Shown piece after piece: positions 26,991-33,709 of a DNA stretch of 64,000 bases. This DNA is from Oerskovia turbata (lineage in GTDB: Bacteria > Actinomycetota > Actinomycetes > Actinomycetales > Cellulomonadaceae), in assembly GCF_000718325.1 (NCBI RefSeq), contig NZ_JOFV01000018.1:1-64000 (forward strand), given 5' to 3'. A model generated the notes under the pieces. It ran no database searches. It was given only the letters and a program-made list of their open reading frames with translations, and was not told the DNA's origin. The stretch's first letter is position 1. Each line of letters starts with the position of its first letter. A program made the translations under genes and the position numbers.

Positions 26991-27595
26991 GTCGCGTCCC
27001 GCGCCGTGTCACGGTGCGCGGGGCCGGGCGCGTCGGCGTGCGCGGGGTCGTGGGTGGCACGTCCCCCGTAGTGGTCGACCGCGAACGCGAGGACGACCTT
27101 GATCACGAACAGCAGCGCCACCGCGGTCATCAGGGTCGACCCGGCGAACAGGACGGGGACGGCCGCCCCCGAGGCGACCACGACGGCGGCAGCGACCTGG
27201 AGCTGCTGCGCGGGGAGCCGCAGCGACGTGACGAGCGCGGCGGCCGCGACGGTCACGACCCACACCACGACCGCGGGCAGGAGGTCGGTGCCGAGCAGCA
27301 GCGCGATCGCGACCAGGTGGACGTGGATCGCGAGGAAGACGGCACGGTGCCGCGGGCGGGTCGCGTAGTAGTCGTTGGTCCCGCGGGAGAAGTTCGCGAG
27401 CGCACCGCACAGGACGTCGAGGACCAGGAGGGTCGCGGCCACGGCCTGCCAGGTGGGCACGGCCTCGAACGCCGGACGGTCGGCGAGGACGAGCAGCGCC
27501 GTGCCCGCGAGGCCGACGCCCGCGATCGCGCCGAGCATGCGTGGGTCCTGGCGTTCGCCGAGCACCTCGTGGAAGGCCGGTGGGATCGTCAGCAC
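26987..27595 (-). CDS. Polytopic membrane protein, unknown function
   Basis: A 202-residue protein with about five hydrophobic segments. The middle segment RGTNDYYATRPRHRAVFLAIHVHLVAIALLLG has histidines at a membrane boundary. The C-terminus is hydrophilic with His/Asp/Ala. No family was recognised with confidence. First gene of the TetR-GNAT operon; the GTG start is preceded by AAGGAG and, further up, by the palindromic operator. Confidence 0.7.
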   Translation of the reverse strand: MLTIPPAFHEVLGERQDPRMLGAIAGVGLAGTALLVLADRPAFEAVPTWQAVAATLLVLDVLCGALANFSRGTNDYYATRPRHRAVFLAIHVHLVAIALLLGTDLLPAVVVWVVTVAAAALVTSLRLPAQQLQVAAAVVVASGAAVPVLFAGSTLMTAVALLFVIKVVLAFAVDHYGGRATHDPAHADAPGPAHRDTARDAT

Positions 27596-27649
27596 GGTGC
27601 GGCTCCTTCGTGGTGGTCCGAGGCGGGATCGCTTGCCGTCCCGTCGGCT

Positions 27650-27667
27650 AGACCGACCGGTCGGTCT
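27650..27667. promoter_or_regulatory. Palindromic TetR operator
   Basis: AGACCGACCGGTCGGTCT is an 18-bp perfect palindrome 55 bp upstream of the membrane-protein gene. It has the GACCGACCGGTCGGTC core common to TetR operators. On the minus strand it falls between a TCGACC -35-like and a TAGCCG -10-like sequence, consistent with repression by the TetR protein encoded in the same operon. Confidence 0.7.
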
Positions 27668-27703
27668 GGTCGATGGACCGAAAATAGCCCCCCTCCGCGC
27701 CGC

Positions 27704-28965
27704 TTGAGTTCTAGCAGTCGTCGCAACACCCGACCTTCGGGGATGCGATGGACTTTGAGATCAGACCCCTGCGAGCACCGCAGGGCAGGCGGAAGCTCGA
27801 GCGTGAGCGCGAGGCATACTTCCTGCTCATGGCCCAGGGCATGAGCAGTAATGAGGCTTGCAGGATCGTCGGGATCAACCGGCGCACGGGCAAGCGGTGG
27901 CGCAACGGATCCCCAGCAGGAAGACGGCCCGCGGGACTCCCACATTCGGTGGGGGTCGCGCGGGCCTTCTCGCTGTCTTCGGGCAGGTTCCTTTCGCTCT
28001 CGGACCGACTCGTGATCGCGGACCTGCTGCGGGAGAGGAAGTCCTTGCGGTCGATCGCTGCCGAGCTCGGGCGGTCGGTCTCCACGATCAGCCGGGAGGT
28101 CACACGCAACCGGCACCCGACGAACGGGCAGTACCGTCCGCACGCTGCTCAACTGCGCGCCGACGGCCGCCGGCCCCGCCCCAAGCCCGCGAAGATCGCA
28201 TCTCACGCGCCCCTGCGAGACTTCGTCCAGAAGCACCTGGACCTGCGGTGGAGCCCGGAACAGATCAGCGTCGCGCTCCGATCCCGCCACCCCGGTCGGG
28301 CGGAGATGAACGTGAGCACCGAGACGATTTACCAAGCGATCTACGTTCAGGCGCGCGGCGGGCTACGGCGCGAGGTCGTGACCGCGCTGCGCACCGGACG
28401 CGCCCGGCGCAAGCCCCGCCGCCAGGCCCAGCAGCGCCAGCCTCGCTACTCCCACCCGATGGTCATGATCTCCCAGCGCCCACTCGAGGTAGCTGACCGA
28501 GCCGTGCCCGGGCACTGGGAAGGAGACCTCATCATCGGCAAGAACCAGCAGTCCGCGATCGGAACCCTGGTCGAGCGAGCCTCCCGATTCCTCGTGCTCG
28601 TACACCTTCCCGGGGACCGATCTGCCGTGACGTTCCGTGACGCACTCGTACAGACCATGGTGACCTTGCCGGTCGCGCTGCGCCGCTCGGTCACTTGGGA
28701 CCAGGGCTCGGAGATGGGCCGCCACCACGAGTTCACACTCGCCACCAGCATCCCGGTCTACTTCTGCGACCCCGCCTCACCCTGGCAACGCGGATCGAAC
28801 GAGAACACCAACGGCCTCCTGCGGCAGTACTTCCCGAAGGGCACTGACCTGCGCCGCCACGACCGCGCGCACCTGGACGCCGTCGCTCACCAGCTCAACA
28901 CCCGGCCCCGCAAGACACTGGGATGGGTCACTCCACCCAGCGGCTCACTCAACTTCTCAGCCCCA
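27704..28965 (+). mobile_element. IS30-family insertion sequence, 3' end missing
   Basis: The element starts with a plausible terminal repeat region (GAGTTCTAGCAGTCGTCGCA around 27706-27725) and carries one transposase gene. The expected inverted copy of that end is not found downstream; the sequence passes from the last conserved transposase residues (RKTLGW) into the cmtR promoter within about 60 bp. The right end seems deleted, so the copy is probably immobile. Exact borders are uncertain. Confidence 0.7.
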
Positions 28966-29010
28966 AATGATCGACAATCGTCGGCTATTATCGGTCCATG
29001 TCGATCATAG
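27748..29010 (+). CDS. IS30-family transposase, altered C-terminus
   Basis: A 420-residue protein. It has a helix-turn-helix region (LRSIAAELGRSVSTISREVT) and a DDE catalytic core: D in GHWEGDLIIG, D in TWDQGSEM, and E in RGSNENTNGLLRQYF. After RKTLGW the usual TPAEAL-type ending is replaced by TPPSGSLNFSAPNDRQSS, and the frame runs over the cmtR start codon, indicating truncation of the element. Catalytic residues are retained, so the enzyme could still act on other copies. Confidence 0.85.
   Translation: MDFEIRPLRAPQGRRKLEREREAYFLLMAQGMSSNEACRIVGINRRTGKRWRNGSPAGRRPAGLPHSVGVARAFSLSSGRFLSLSDRLVIADLLRERKSLRSIAAELGRSVSTISREVTRNRHPTNGQYRPHAAQLRADGRRPRPKPAKIASHAPLRDFVQKHLDLRWSPEQISVALRSRHPGRAEMNVSTETIYQAIYVQARGGLRREVVTALRTGRARRKPRRQAQQRQPRYSHPMVMISQRPLEVADRAVPGHWEGDLIIGKNQQSAIGTLVERASRFLVLVHLPGDRSAVTFRDALVQTMVTLPVALRRSVTWDQGSEMGRHHEFTLATSIPVYFCDPASPWQRGSNENTNGLLRQYFPKGTDLRRHDRAHLDAVAHQLNTRPRKTLGWVTPPSGSLNFSAPNDRQSSAIIGPCRS
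28967..29008 (+). promoter_or_regulatory. Promoter and inverted-repeat operator of cmtR
   Basis: ATGATCGACA (28967-28976) and its exact complement TGTCGATCAT (28999-29008) flank a TATTAT -10 hexamer at 28986-28991. The hexamer lies 6 nt before the ATG, fitting a leaderless start, and the right arm overlaps the start codon. Binding of the metal sensor here would block both polymerase and initiation. Confidence 0.6.
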
Positions 29011-29369
29011 AATCCGAGGTATGTACAGCAACCACGGCCGATGTTGAGCCGGCGGTCGCGTTGTTCCGGTCGCTGGGCGACCCGGCTAGGTTGGCGATCG
29101 TTCGCCGGCTCGCGGCCGGAGAGGCACGGGTCGCGGAGCTCACGGCTGATCTAGGGCTGGCGCAGTCAACGGTCTCCTCGCACGTGGCGTGCTTGAAGGA
29201 CTGCGGCCTGGTGGTCGGACGCATGGAGGGCCGGCGGGTGTTCTACTCGTTGGCACGCTCGGAACTGCTGGACATGCTCGCGGCCGCTGAGACGCTGCTC
29301 GCAGCGACGGGCAGCGCAGTCGCGCTCTGCCCGACCTACGGCGCGGATGGGCAGGTGTCGGCGTGCTGA
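28998..29369 (+). CDS. cmtR: Cd(II)/Pb(II)-sensing ArsR-family repressor, CmtR type
   Basis: A 123-residue winged-helix protein (LGDPARLAIVRRLAAGE, then the recognition region LAQSTVSSHVACLKDCG). Cys65 and Cys69 in the recognition helix plus a late cysteine (Cys111) match the three metal ligands of mycobacterial CmtR (Cys57, Cys61, Cys102), which releases DNA on binding cadmium or lead. It overlaps cadD by 7 bp and is preceded by an inverted repeat spanning its start codon, so metal-induced derepression of both genes is expected. Confidence 0.88.
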   Translation: MSIIESEVCTATTADVEPAVALFRSLGDPARLAIVRRLAAGEARVAELTADLGLAQSTVSSHVACLKDCGLVVGRMEGRRVFYSLARSELLDMLAAAETLLAATGSAVALCPTYGADGQVSAC

Positions 29370-29974
29370 GCACGATCGCGGCCGCGATCGGGTTGTTCGT
29401 CGCAACCAACCTCGACGACATCGTGATCCTGACGGTCCTGTTCGCGGTCGCCGCGCGAGGGACGTCGCGGCTGCGCGAGTGGCAGATCGTGGCCGGGCAG
29501 TACCTGGGCCTGATCACGCTCATCGCGGTCAGCTTCCTGGCTGCGCTGGGCCTGACGATCGTGCCGGACGAGTGGGTAGGCCTGCTGGGCCTGATCCCGC
29601 TCGCGATCGGCGTGCTGGCCCTGGTGCGCACGTTGCGCGGCAAGGACGACGACGATGAGGCCGAGTCTGCCCTCAAGACCGTCGGGCTGCTCGGCGTCGC
29701 AGGCATCACGATCGCCAACGGCGGGGACAACATCGCGATCTACACCCCGGTGTTCCGCACCATCTCGACCACAGACGCCCTGGTCACGATCGCGGTGTTC
29801 CTCGTCCTGCTCGCCGGATGGTGCCTGCTCGCGCGCGCCATCGGCAGCAACGAGAAGGTGACCGAAGTACTGGAGAAGATCGAGCACTGGCTCGTGCCCG
29901 CGGTCTTCATAGGTCTCGGCCTGTTCATCCTCATCGAGTCCGGCACCCTCGCCCATATCGCATCACTCCTGTGA
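29363..29974 (+). CDS. cadD: CadD family cadmium resistance transporter
   Basis: A 203-residue membrane protein with five to six segments. It has the CadD/LysE-like features: an N-terminal ATNLDDIVILTVLFA segment with acidic residues inside the membrane, and the repeat-related ITIANGGDNIAIYTPVF. CadD proteins lower cytoplasmic cadmium, presumably by efflux. The GTG start overlaps the cmtR stop, and a strong terminator follows, defining a two-gene metal-resistance operon next to an IS remnant, a typical mobile arrangement. Confidence 0.88.
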   Translation: MLSTIAAAIGLFVATNLDDIVILTVLFAVAARGTSRLREWQIVAGQYLGLITLIAVSFLAALGLTIVPDEWVGLLGLIPLAIGVLALVRTLRGKDDDDEAESALKTVGLLGVAGITIANGGDNIAIYTPVFRTISTTDALVTIAVFLVLLAGWCLLARAIGSNEKVTEVLEKIEHWLVPAVFIGLGLFILIESGTLAHIASLL

Positions 29975-29977
29975 ACA

Positions 29978-30013
29978 GTACGGGCCCGGCCGCTCTAGCG
30001 GCCGGGCCCGTAC
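29978..30013 (+). terminator. Terminator of cmtR-cadD
   Basis: A perfect 17-bp stem, GTACGGGCCCGGCCGCT (29978-29994) with its complement (29997-30013), begins 4 nt after the cadD stop. The two-base central gap means the real loop opens a few pairs. Confidence 0.85.
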
Positions 30014-30097
30014 CATCAACACCGAACGTGTTGCGACCACCGCTGGAATCCGCCCCGGGTCAAGACCGGTCGCAGCGCTCCGTGGTCGACGTCCCGA

Positions 30098-30544
30098 TCA
30101 GGGGCGGTCGGCCCGGGCGCGTCGCAGGGCGCTGAACGCCCCCGTCGACCACAGCGCCCACGCGACGAGCACGGGCTGGAAGAACAACCTGCCGAACCGC
30201 TTGGCGTCGGTGTCTAGCCCGAACCCGTCCTTGTGCTCGAGCCACTGCCCGATGTTCCCGGGAAAGATCACGACGAAGAACGCCGCCGCGATCAGCCCGA
30301 CCGCGACGCGTCGCTTCGAGAGCACCACGAGGGACGAGCCGAGCGCGATCTCGACCGCCCCTGACGCGAGGACCGTGACGTCCTCGTCCACCGGGAACCA
30401 GTCCGGCACCTGGGCCTGGAACTCCTCGCGCGAGAAGGTCAGGTGGCTGATCCCGGCGAACACGAGGGCCAGACCGAGCGCGACACGCCCGATCCGGCGA
30501 GGCAGGGTGTCGGGCGGTGGGTCGGCGGTCAGCAGCTTCGTCAT
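30098..30544 (-). CDS. DoxX-like membrane protein
   Basis: A 148-residue protein with four membrane segments and the DoxX-type pattern (IGRVALGLALVFAGISHLTF, then VEIALGSSLVVL and GLIAAAFFVVIFPGNIGQWL). DoxX relatives are linked to oxidoreductase and thiol-stress systems; the exact role is unknown. ATG at 30544 with GAGGACC upstream. Monocistronic, facing away from the next cluster. Confidence 0.75.
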   Translation of the reverse strand: MTKLLTADPPPDTLPRRIGRVALGLALVFAGISHLTFSREEFQAQVPDWFPVDEDVTVLASGAVEIALGSSLVVLSKRRVAVGLIAAAFFVVIFPGNIGQWLEHKDGFGLDTDAKRFGRLFFQPVLVAWALWSTGAFSALRRARADRP

Positions 30545-30844
30545 GCGGCCATGGTCCTCGCGGTCGGGTCGGCCGGCATCCGGGAGCCTTCCTGGCACGG
30601 TGCCCGACGGCGTCGCTCACCTCGGGTGGGCCCGGCCGTGCGCGCAGCTCACGCACGGTCGCGCTCTGCGTGGCCTCCTCGTCCCGGTCGGAGAACGTCA
30701 TCTCCGTGCTCGTCCCGTGGTCGTGGTGAACCTGCGGCTCGCCGTTCGCGATCGGAACCCGCACCCGGGCGGGTCCGGAGTTCCGCTAGTGTGCGGCCTT
30801 CGGCAGGGCGCTTCCCGCCGCACAGGGGGATGCAGGGGGCTTGT
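30545..30844. other. Divergent intergenic region with promoter for the 91-residue gene
   Basis: No gene is seen. GCTAGTGTGCGG at 30785-30796 resembles GCTACTGTGCGG at 33387-33398, which lies at a similar distance from the paralogous gene of module B. A shared TAnTGT-type -10 element is inferred. An AGGGGG sequence lies just before the GTG start. Confidence 0.4.
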
Positions 30845-31120
30845 GTGGTGGCAGGGGATCTGAGCGTGTCGTTCGAGGCGTTGGCGAGCGGTGGAGCCCG
30901 GTTGGTGTCGCTGGCGGGGCAGGTACCGGAGCGGGTACAGGCGTGGTGCGAGGACGTGGGGAGCGCAGCCGTGGCTGCGTCCGTGGAGGAATGGGCGTTG
31001 TGGTTCTCGACCGACCTTCTGCTCGCGCGCGGTGAGGTGGACGGGTTGGCCGCTCACGCGACGGGGGTCGCGGAGGCGATGCAGGAGGCCGACGGGGCGC
31101 TGGCTCGGGTCATGTCGTGA
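30845..31120 (+). CDS. 91-residue WXG100/EspC-like protein, module A
   Basis: A small, mostly helical protein of 91 residues. It is paralogous to the product of 33434-33709: both share QVPER-QAWCEDVGS, VEEWALWFST and the C-terminal LARV-S. Length, helix content and position before a WxGExAxAW protein resemble type VII secretion targets of the ESAT-6/EspC kind. No secretion machinery is encoded here. The GTG start is deduced from the alignment of the two copies; the stop overlaps the next gene (GTGA). Function unknown. Confidence 0.65.
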   Translation: MVAGDLSVSFEALASGGARLVSLAGQVPERVQAWCEDVGSAAVAASVEEWALWFSTDLLLARGEVDGLAAHATGVAEAMQEADGALARVMS

Positions 31121-31747
31121 TCCGGTGGGACGAGGAGGACCCGGGGGCTGGCGTGATGATGGGTCCGCCGGGGTTCGCGGCAACCTTGCGCCGGTGCCAG
31201 GACGCGCTGACGCAGGTCGCGGCGGGGGTCGAAGGGGTGCGCGGGACGCTCGGCCCGCAGACGTGGGACGGTGAGGCCGCCACGGCGTGGCAGGTGGAGG
31301 CGGGGTCGGTGCGGGCACGTCAGGCGGGGCTGGCCGCAGAACCAGGCGTTCGTCGACGTGGCCTCGTCGGCCGTCGGTCTGGTGCCGGTGTCCGCTCCCG
31401 GTCTCCAGCTCGGCGTGGACCTCGTGGCCGGGGAGATGGTGACAGCGGTAGGCAAGCAGGTGACGGGTTCCTCCTGGCTCAACGCCCGGGCTGCGGCAGG
31501 TGTGACCGGCGACTCCAGCATCGAGTCGATGCTGGTCGACCGGCGTGCCGCTGTCGGGCAGCTGCTGACCGAGCTCGTCACGACGGGACACCACGACCAG
31601 GAGTGGGACGCCGCCGTAGGACGCCATGTCGCGGCCGGGCTGCCCTCGGTCGAGGCCGAACGGCTTGCGATGACCGACCTGGTCGACGCCGCGGTGAACG
31701 CTGGCCGGGCCGGAGCGAGCAGCGGCACGCCGGACCACAGGGACTGA
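31117..31747 (+). pseudogene. Broken WXG-like large protein, module A
   Basis: The first 70 residues (MIRWDEEDPGAGVMMGPPGF, then GPQTWDGEAATAWQVEAG) match the start of the intact 762-residue protein in module B. Near 31330 the homologous frame is lost and a different frame continues as NQAFVDVASSAVGLVPVSAP to GASSGTPDHRD, which resembles the C-terminal part of such proteins. About 550 residues have been deleted and the junction is out of frame. It may still yield a truncated N-terminal WXG-like peptide. Confidence 0.7.
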
Positions 31748-31759
31748 CGAGGAGACGAG

Positions 31760-32470
31760 ATGGCAGTGACCGTGCGGGATGGCGCAGCGGGCGTCGTGGG
31801 CGTGTTGCTCGGGGCGGTGGTGCTGGTGGGGTGCTCTCCCGTGCCCGCCAGGCGTGAGGGGCCGTCGGACCTGGCGACGCCGGGGATGCGGTGGGAGGGG
31901 GGAGAGCCGTCTGGACCGTTGGAGTCCGATCCGTGGGTGCAGGCGGTGCGGGCCTCGGAGCTGAACCGGGCGTTGGCGGTCAACGCGCACGACTTCAGCG
32001 ATCCGGATCTGTGGAGCACGACGACGCCGGCTCTCATCGAAGGTACCGAGACACTCGTGGCGGGCCGAGCGAAGGAGGAGCCCGACGATCACCTGGTCGT
32101 CCTGGCTCCGTTGGCTTTTGACCCGATACGGGTCGACGCCGATCCCTCGGGCGAGCGCGCGACGGTCGTGGTGTGCGAGTTCGCGGGGACCTGGGTGTCC
32201 GCGCAGGACATGTCGGTGGACGGAGCGGTGGAGTGGAAGCTCTACGCGTACGAGGTCGTGAAGGGTCAGGACGGTCGTCTGCGGAGTGGGCTGGGGGAGA
32301 TTCCGCAGGACCTCGTGGACGAGGGGGAACGGACGCGTTCGTTCGCATGCATGCCGTCGCAACGGAGCATCGGGTGGTTCGATCCTGTGCCCGTGGTCGA
32401 GCCTTTCCAGCCCGAGGACGTCGTCAAGGGCGGCCCGTCGGGTGCTTCGAGTCAGTCACCGGCCGGGTGA
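31760..32470 (+). CDS. Putative lipoprotein, module A
   Basis: A 236-residue protein with a signal peptide ending in the lipobox LVGC (Cys25), so it is probably lipid-anchored outside the membrane. The mature part includes the conserved pattern DPIRVDADPSGERATVVVC, whose counterpart DPVSVEVAADGRSATVSGC is in module B. No enzymatic motif is visible. GAGGAG precedes the ATG 12 bp after the broken gene. A partner or surface anchor for the secreted-type proteins upstream is a guess. Confidence 0.7.
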   Translation: MAVTVRDGAAGVVGVLLGAVVLVGCSPVPARREGPSDLATPGMRWEGGEPSGPLESDPWVQAVRASELNRALAVNAHDFSDPDLWSTTTPALIEGTETLVAGRAKEEPDDHLVVLAPLAFDPIRVDADPSGERATVVVCEFAGTWVSAQDMSVDGAVEWKLYAYEVVKGQDGRLRSGLGEIPQDLVDEGERTRSFACMPSQRSIGWFDPVPVVEPFQPEDVVKGGPSGASSQSPAG

Positions 32471-32510
32471 GGTGGGTGGTTCGAGGCTCTGTTCGACCCC
32501 GAGGCGCAGA

Positions 32511-32918
32511 TCACGCCAGGGGCTCGAGAAGCGCCTCGTACGGTGCCGTCTCGACCACCCCCCGGACGGTGCGGGCGAGCTCCACGTCGGCCGTCACGAG
32601 GGCATCCCCCTGGAGCTGTGTGAGGGCCACGTACTCGGCGTCGTAGGTCGAGGCCCAGCCGAGCCGATCAGCCACCGTCCACGCGGTGCGGCGCAGCACG
32701 CCGTCGCCGAGGAGCCGGATCTTCAGACGGCCGACGCGGGCCAGCCGCTCCCGCCCGACCTCGACGGACAGGTCACCGCGATGCACGGCCTCGTGCAGAG
32801 CGGACAACGTCTGCGACCGCAGGAGGGTCGGCGCGAGCAGCTCGTGCGTGTCCGAGACCTGGGCGTCGTCGGCGACGAGCCGCAGGACCGTGCCGGGGTC
32901 GATGACGAACCGGGTCAT
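32511..32918 (-). CDS. PIN-domain (VapC-like) protein
   Basis: A 135-residue protein with PIN acidic residues: D7 in MTRFVIDPGT, the E in LSALHEAV, D in STYDAEYVALT and D in VTADVELA. PIN proteins are usually RNases and often toxins of VapBC systems. No classic VapB (AbrB, RHH or Phd type) is next to it; the only candidate partner is the 104-residue frame 15 bp upstream. GAGGTGCTCC precedes the ATG. A truncated paralogue lies at 36713-36934. Confidence 0.82.
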   Translation of the reverse strand: MTRFVIDPGTVLRLVADDAQVSDTHELLAPTLLRSQTLSALHEAVHRGDLSVEVGRERLARVGRLKIRLLGDGVLRRTAWTVADRLGWASTYDAEYVALTQLQGDALVTADVELARTVRGVVETAPYEALLEPLA

Positions 32919-32933
32919 GGAGCACCTCGCTGG

Positions 32934-33248
32934 TCAGGGGCTGGTCAGGGGAGGAGGGGACGTGCCTCCGCCATCGTCCCGCTCTACGGCGACCGACGCA
33001 CCCGGGTGCGTGACGTCGTCGGGCAGCGCGGGGCGAGCGTCAGGCCGTGACGCGCACGCGGAGCGGCGCGAGGGCTCCTGCCGCGAGCGGGGCCGCGCAC
33101 CGCGGAGGACGGCCTCGGAGTCGTCCCCGCGGAGGACGGGGTCAGCGCTCTCACGGCGTCGTCGAAACAGCGTTCGCAGACCTGCGGCAGTACCGGTCAG
33201 GTGGGCGATCCCGCTGACAGTCGTGGCCAGGTCGTCGTCGGGGAGCAT
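32934..33248 (-). CDS. Small protein upstream of the PIN gene, unrecognised
   Basis: A 104-residue frame starting with ATG after an excellent GGAGGA ribosome binding site (7-nt spacing) and ending 15 bp before the PIN start, so the two look like an operon. Only the first 35 residues (MLPDDDLATTVSGIAHLTGT, then GLRTLFRRR) look protein-like; the rest is low-complexity Arg/Pro/Ser. It could be an unusual antitoxin, but no antitoxin family is recognised and the frame could be spurious. Confidence 0.4.
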   Translation of the reverse strand: MLPDDDLATTVSGIAHLTGTAAGLRTLFRRRRESADPVLRGDDSEAVLRGARPRSRQEPSRRSACASRPDARPALPDDVTHPGASVAVERDDGGGTSPPPLTSP

Positions 33249-33386
33249 CGAGGACTCCTCCAGGGCTCCGCCCGGGGAACGCCGGGCGAAGAGGAGGGCG
33301 TTGCCAGGCTCGTCGGCCGGTGGGACCACGGTCCCGCACGGCTGTCCACAGGGCGGAGGGCTCCGCCGTCGGGCACCGCGTGCTGC

Positions 33387-33398
33387 GCTACTGTGCGG
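33387..33398 (+). promoter_or_regulatory. Shared promoter-like element of module B
   Basis: GCTACTGTGCGG matches GCTAGTGTGCGG upstream of module A except at one base. It contains a TACTGT hexamer and lies 35 bp before the 91-residue gene. Confidence 0.35.
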
Positions 33399-33433
33399 TG
33401 CGTCGATCGACGTGAGGGTGCTTCAGGGGGCGT

Positions 33434-33709
33434 GTGGTGGCGAGTGGTCTGAGCGTGTCGTACGCGGCGTTGAGCGATGGCTCGACGCGCATGTCGGCGT
33501 TGGTGGGGCAAGTCCCGGAGCGGGCGCAGGCGTGGTGCGAGGACGTGGGGAGCCCGGTGGTGGCTGCGGCGGTCGAGGAGTGGGCGTTGTGGTTCTCGAC
33601 CGAGCTCATGATGGGGCGGGGCGTGCTCGAGGGGCTGGCCACGCAGGTGAGCGGGGTCGTGGACGCGGTGGCGCAGGCTGATGCCGGGTTGGCGCGGGTG
33701 GTGTCGTGA
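33434..33709 (+). CDS. 91-residue WXG100/EspC-like protein, module B
   Basis: Paralogue of the 30845-31120 product with identical length and many identical positions (QVPERAQAWCEDVGS, VEEWALWFST, LARVVS). It is helical with no signal peptide, as expected for a type VII secretion target or chaperone-like partner. The GTG start and GTGA overlap with the following gene are the same in both modules, so co-translation with the WXG-headed large protein is conserved. Function is inferred from size and context only. Confidence 0.65.
   Translation: MVASGLSVSYAALSDGSTRMSALVGQVPERAQAWCEDVGSPVVAAAVEEWALWFSTELMMGRGVLEGLATQVSGVVDAVAQADAGLARVVS

Noticed and set aside
28998..29010. Transposase C-terminus as authentic
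   Set aside because: The last residues are the cmtR promoter and first codons read in another frame.
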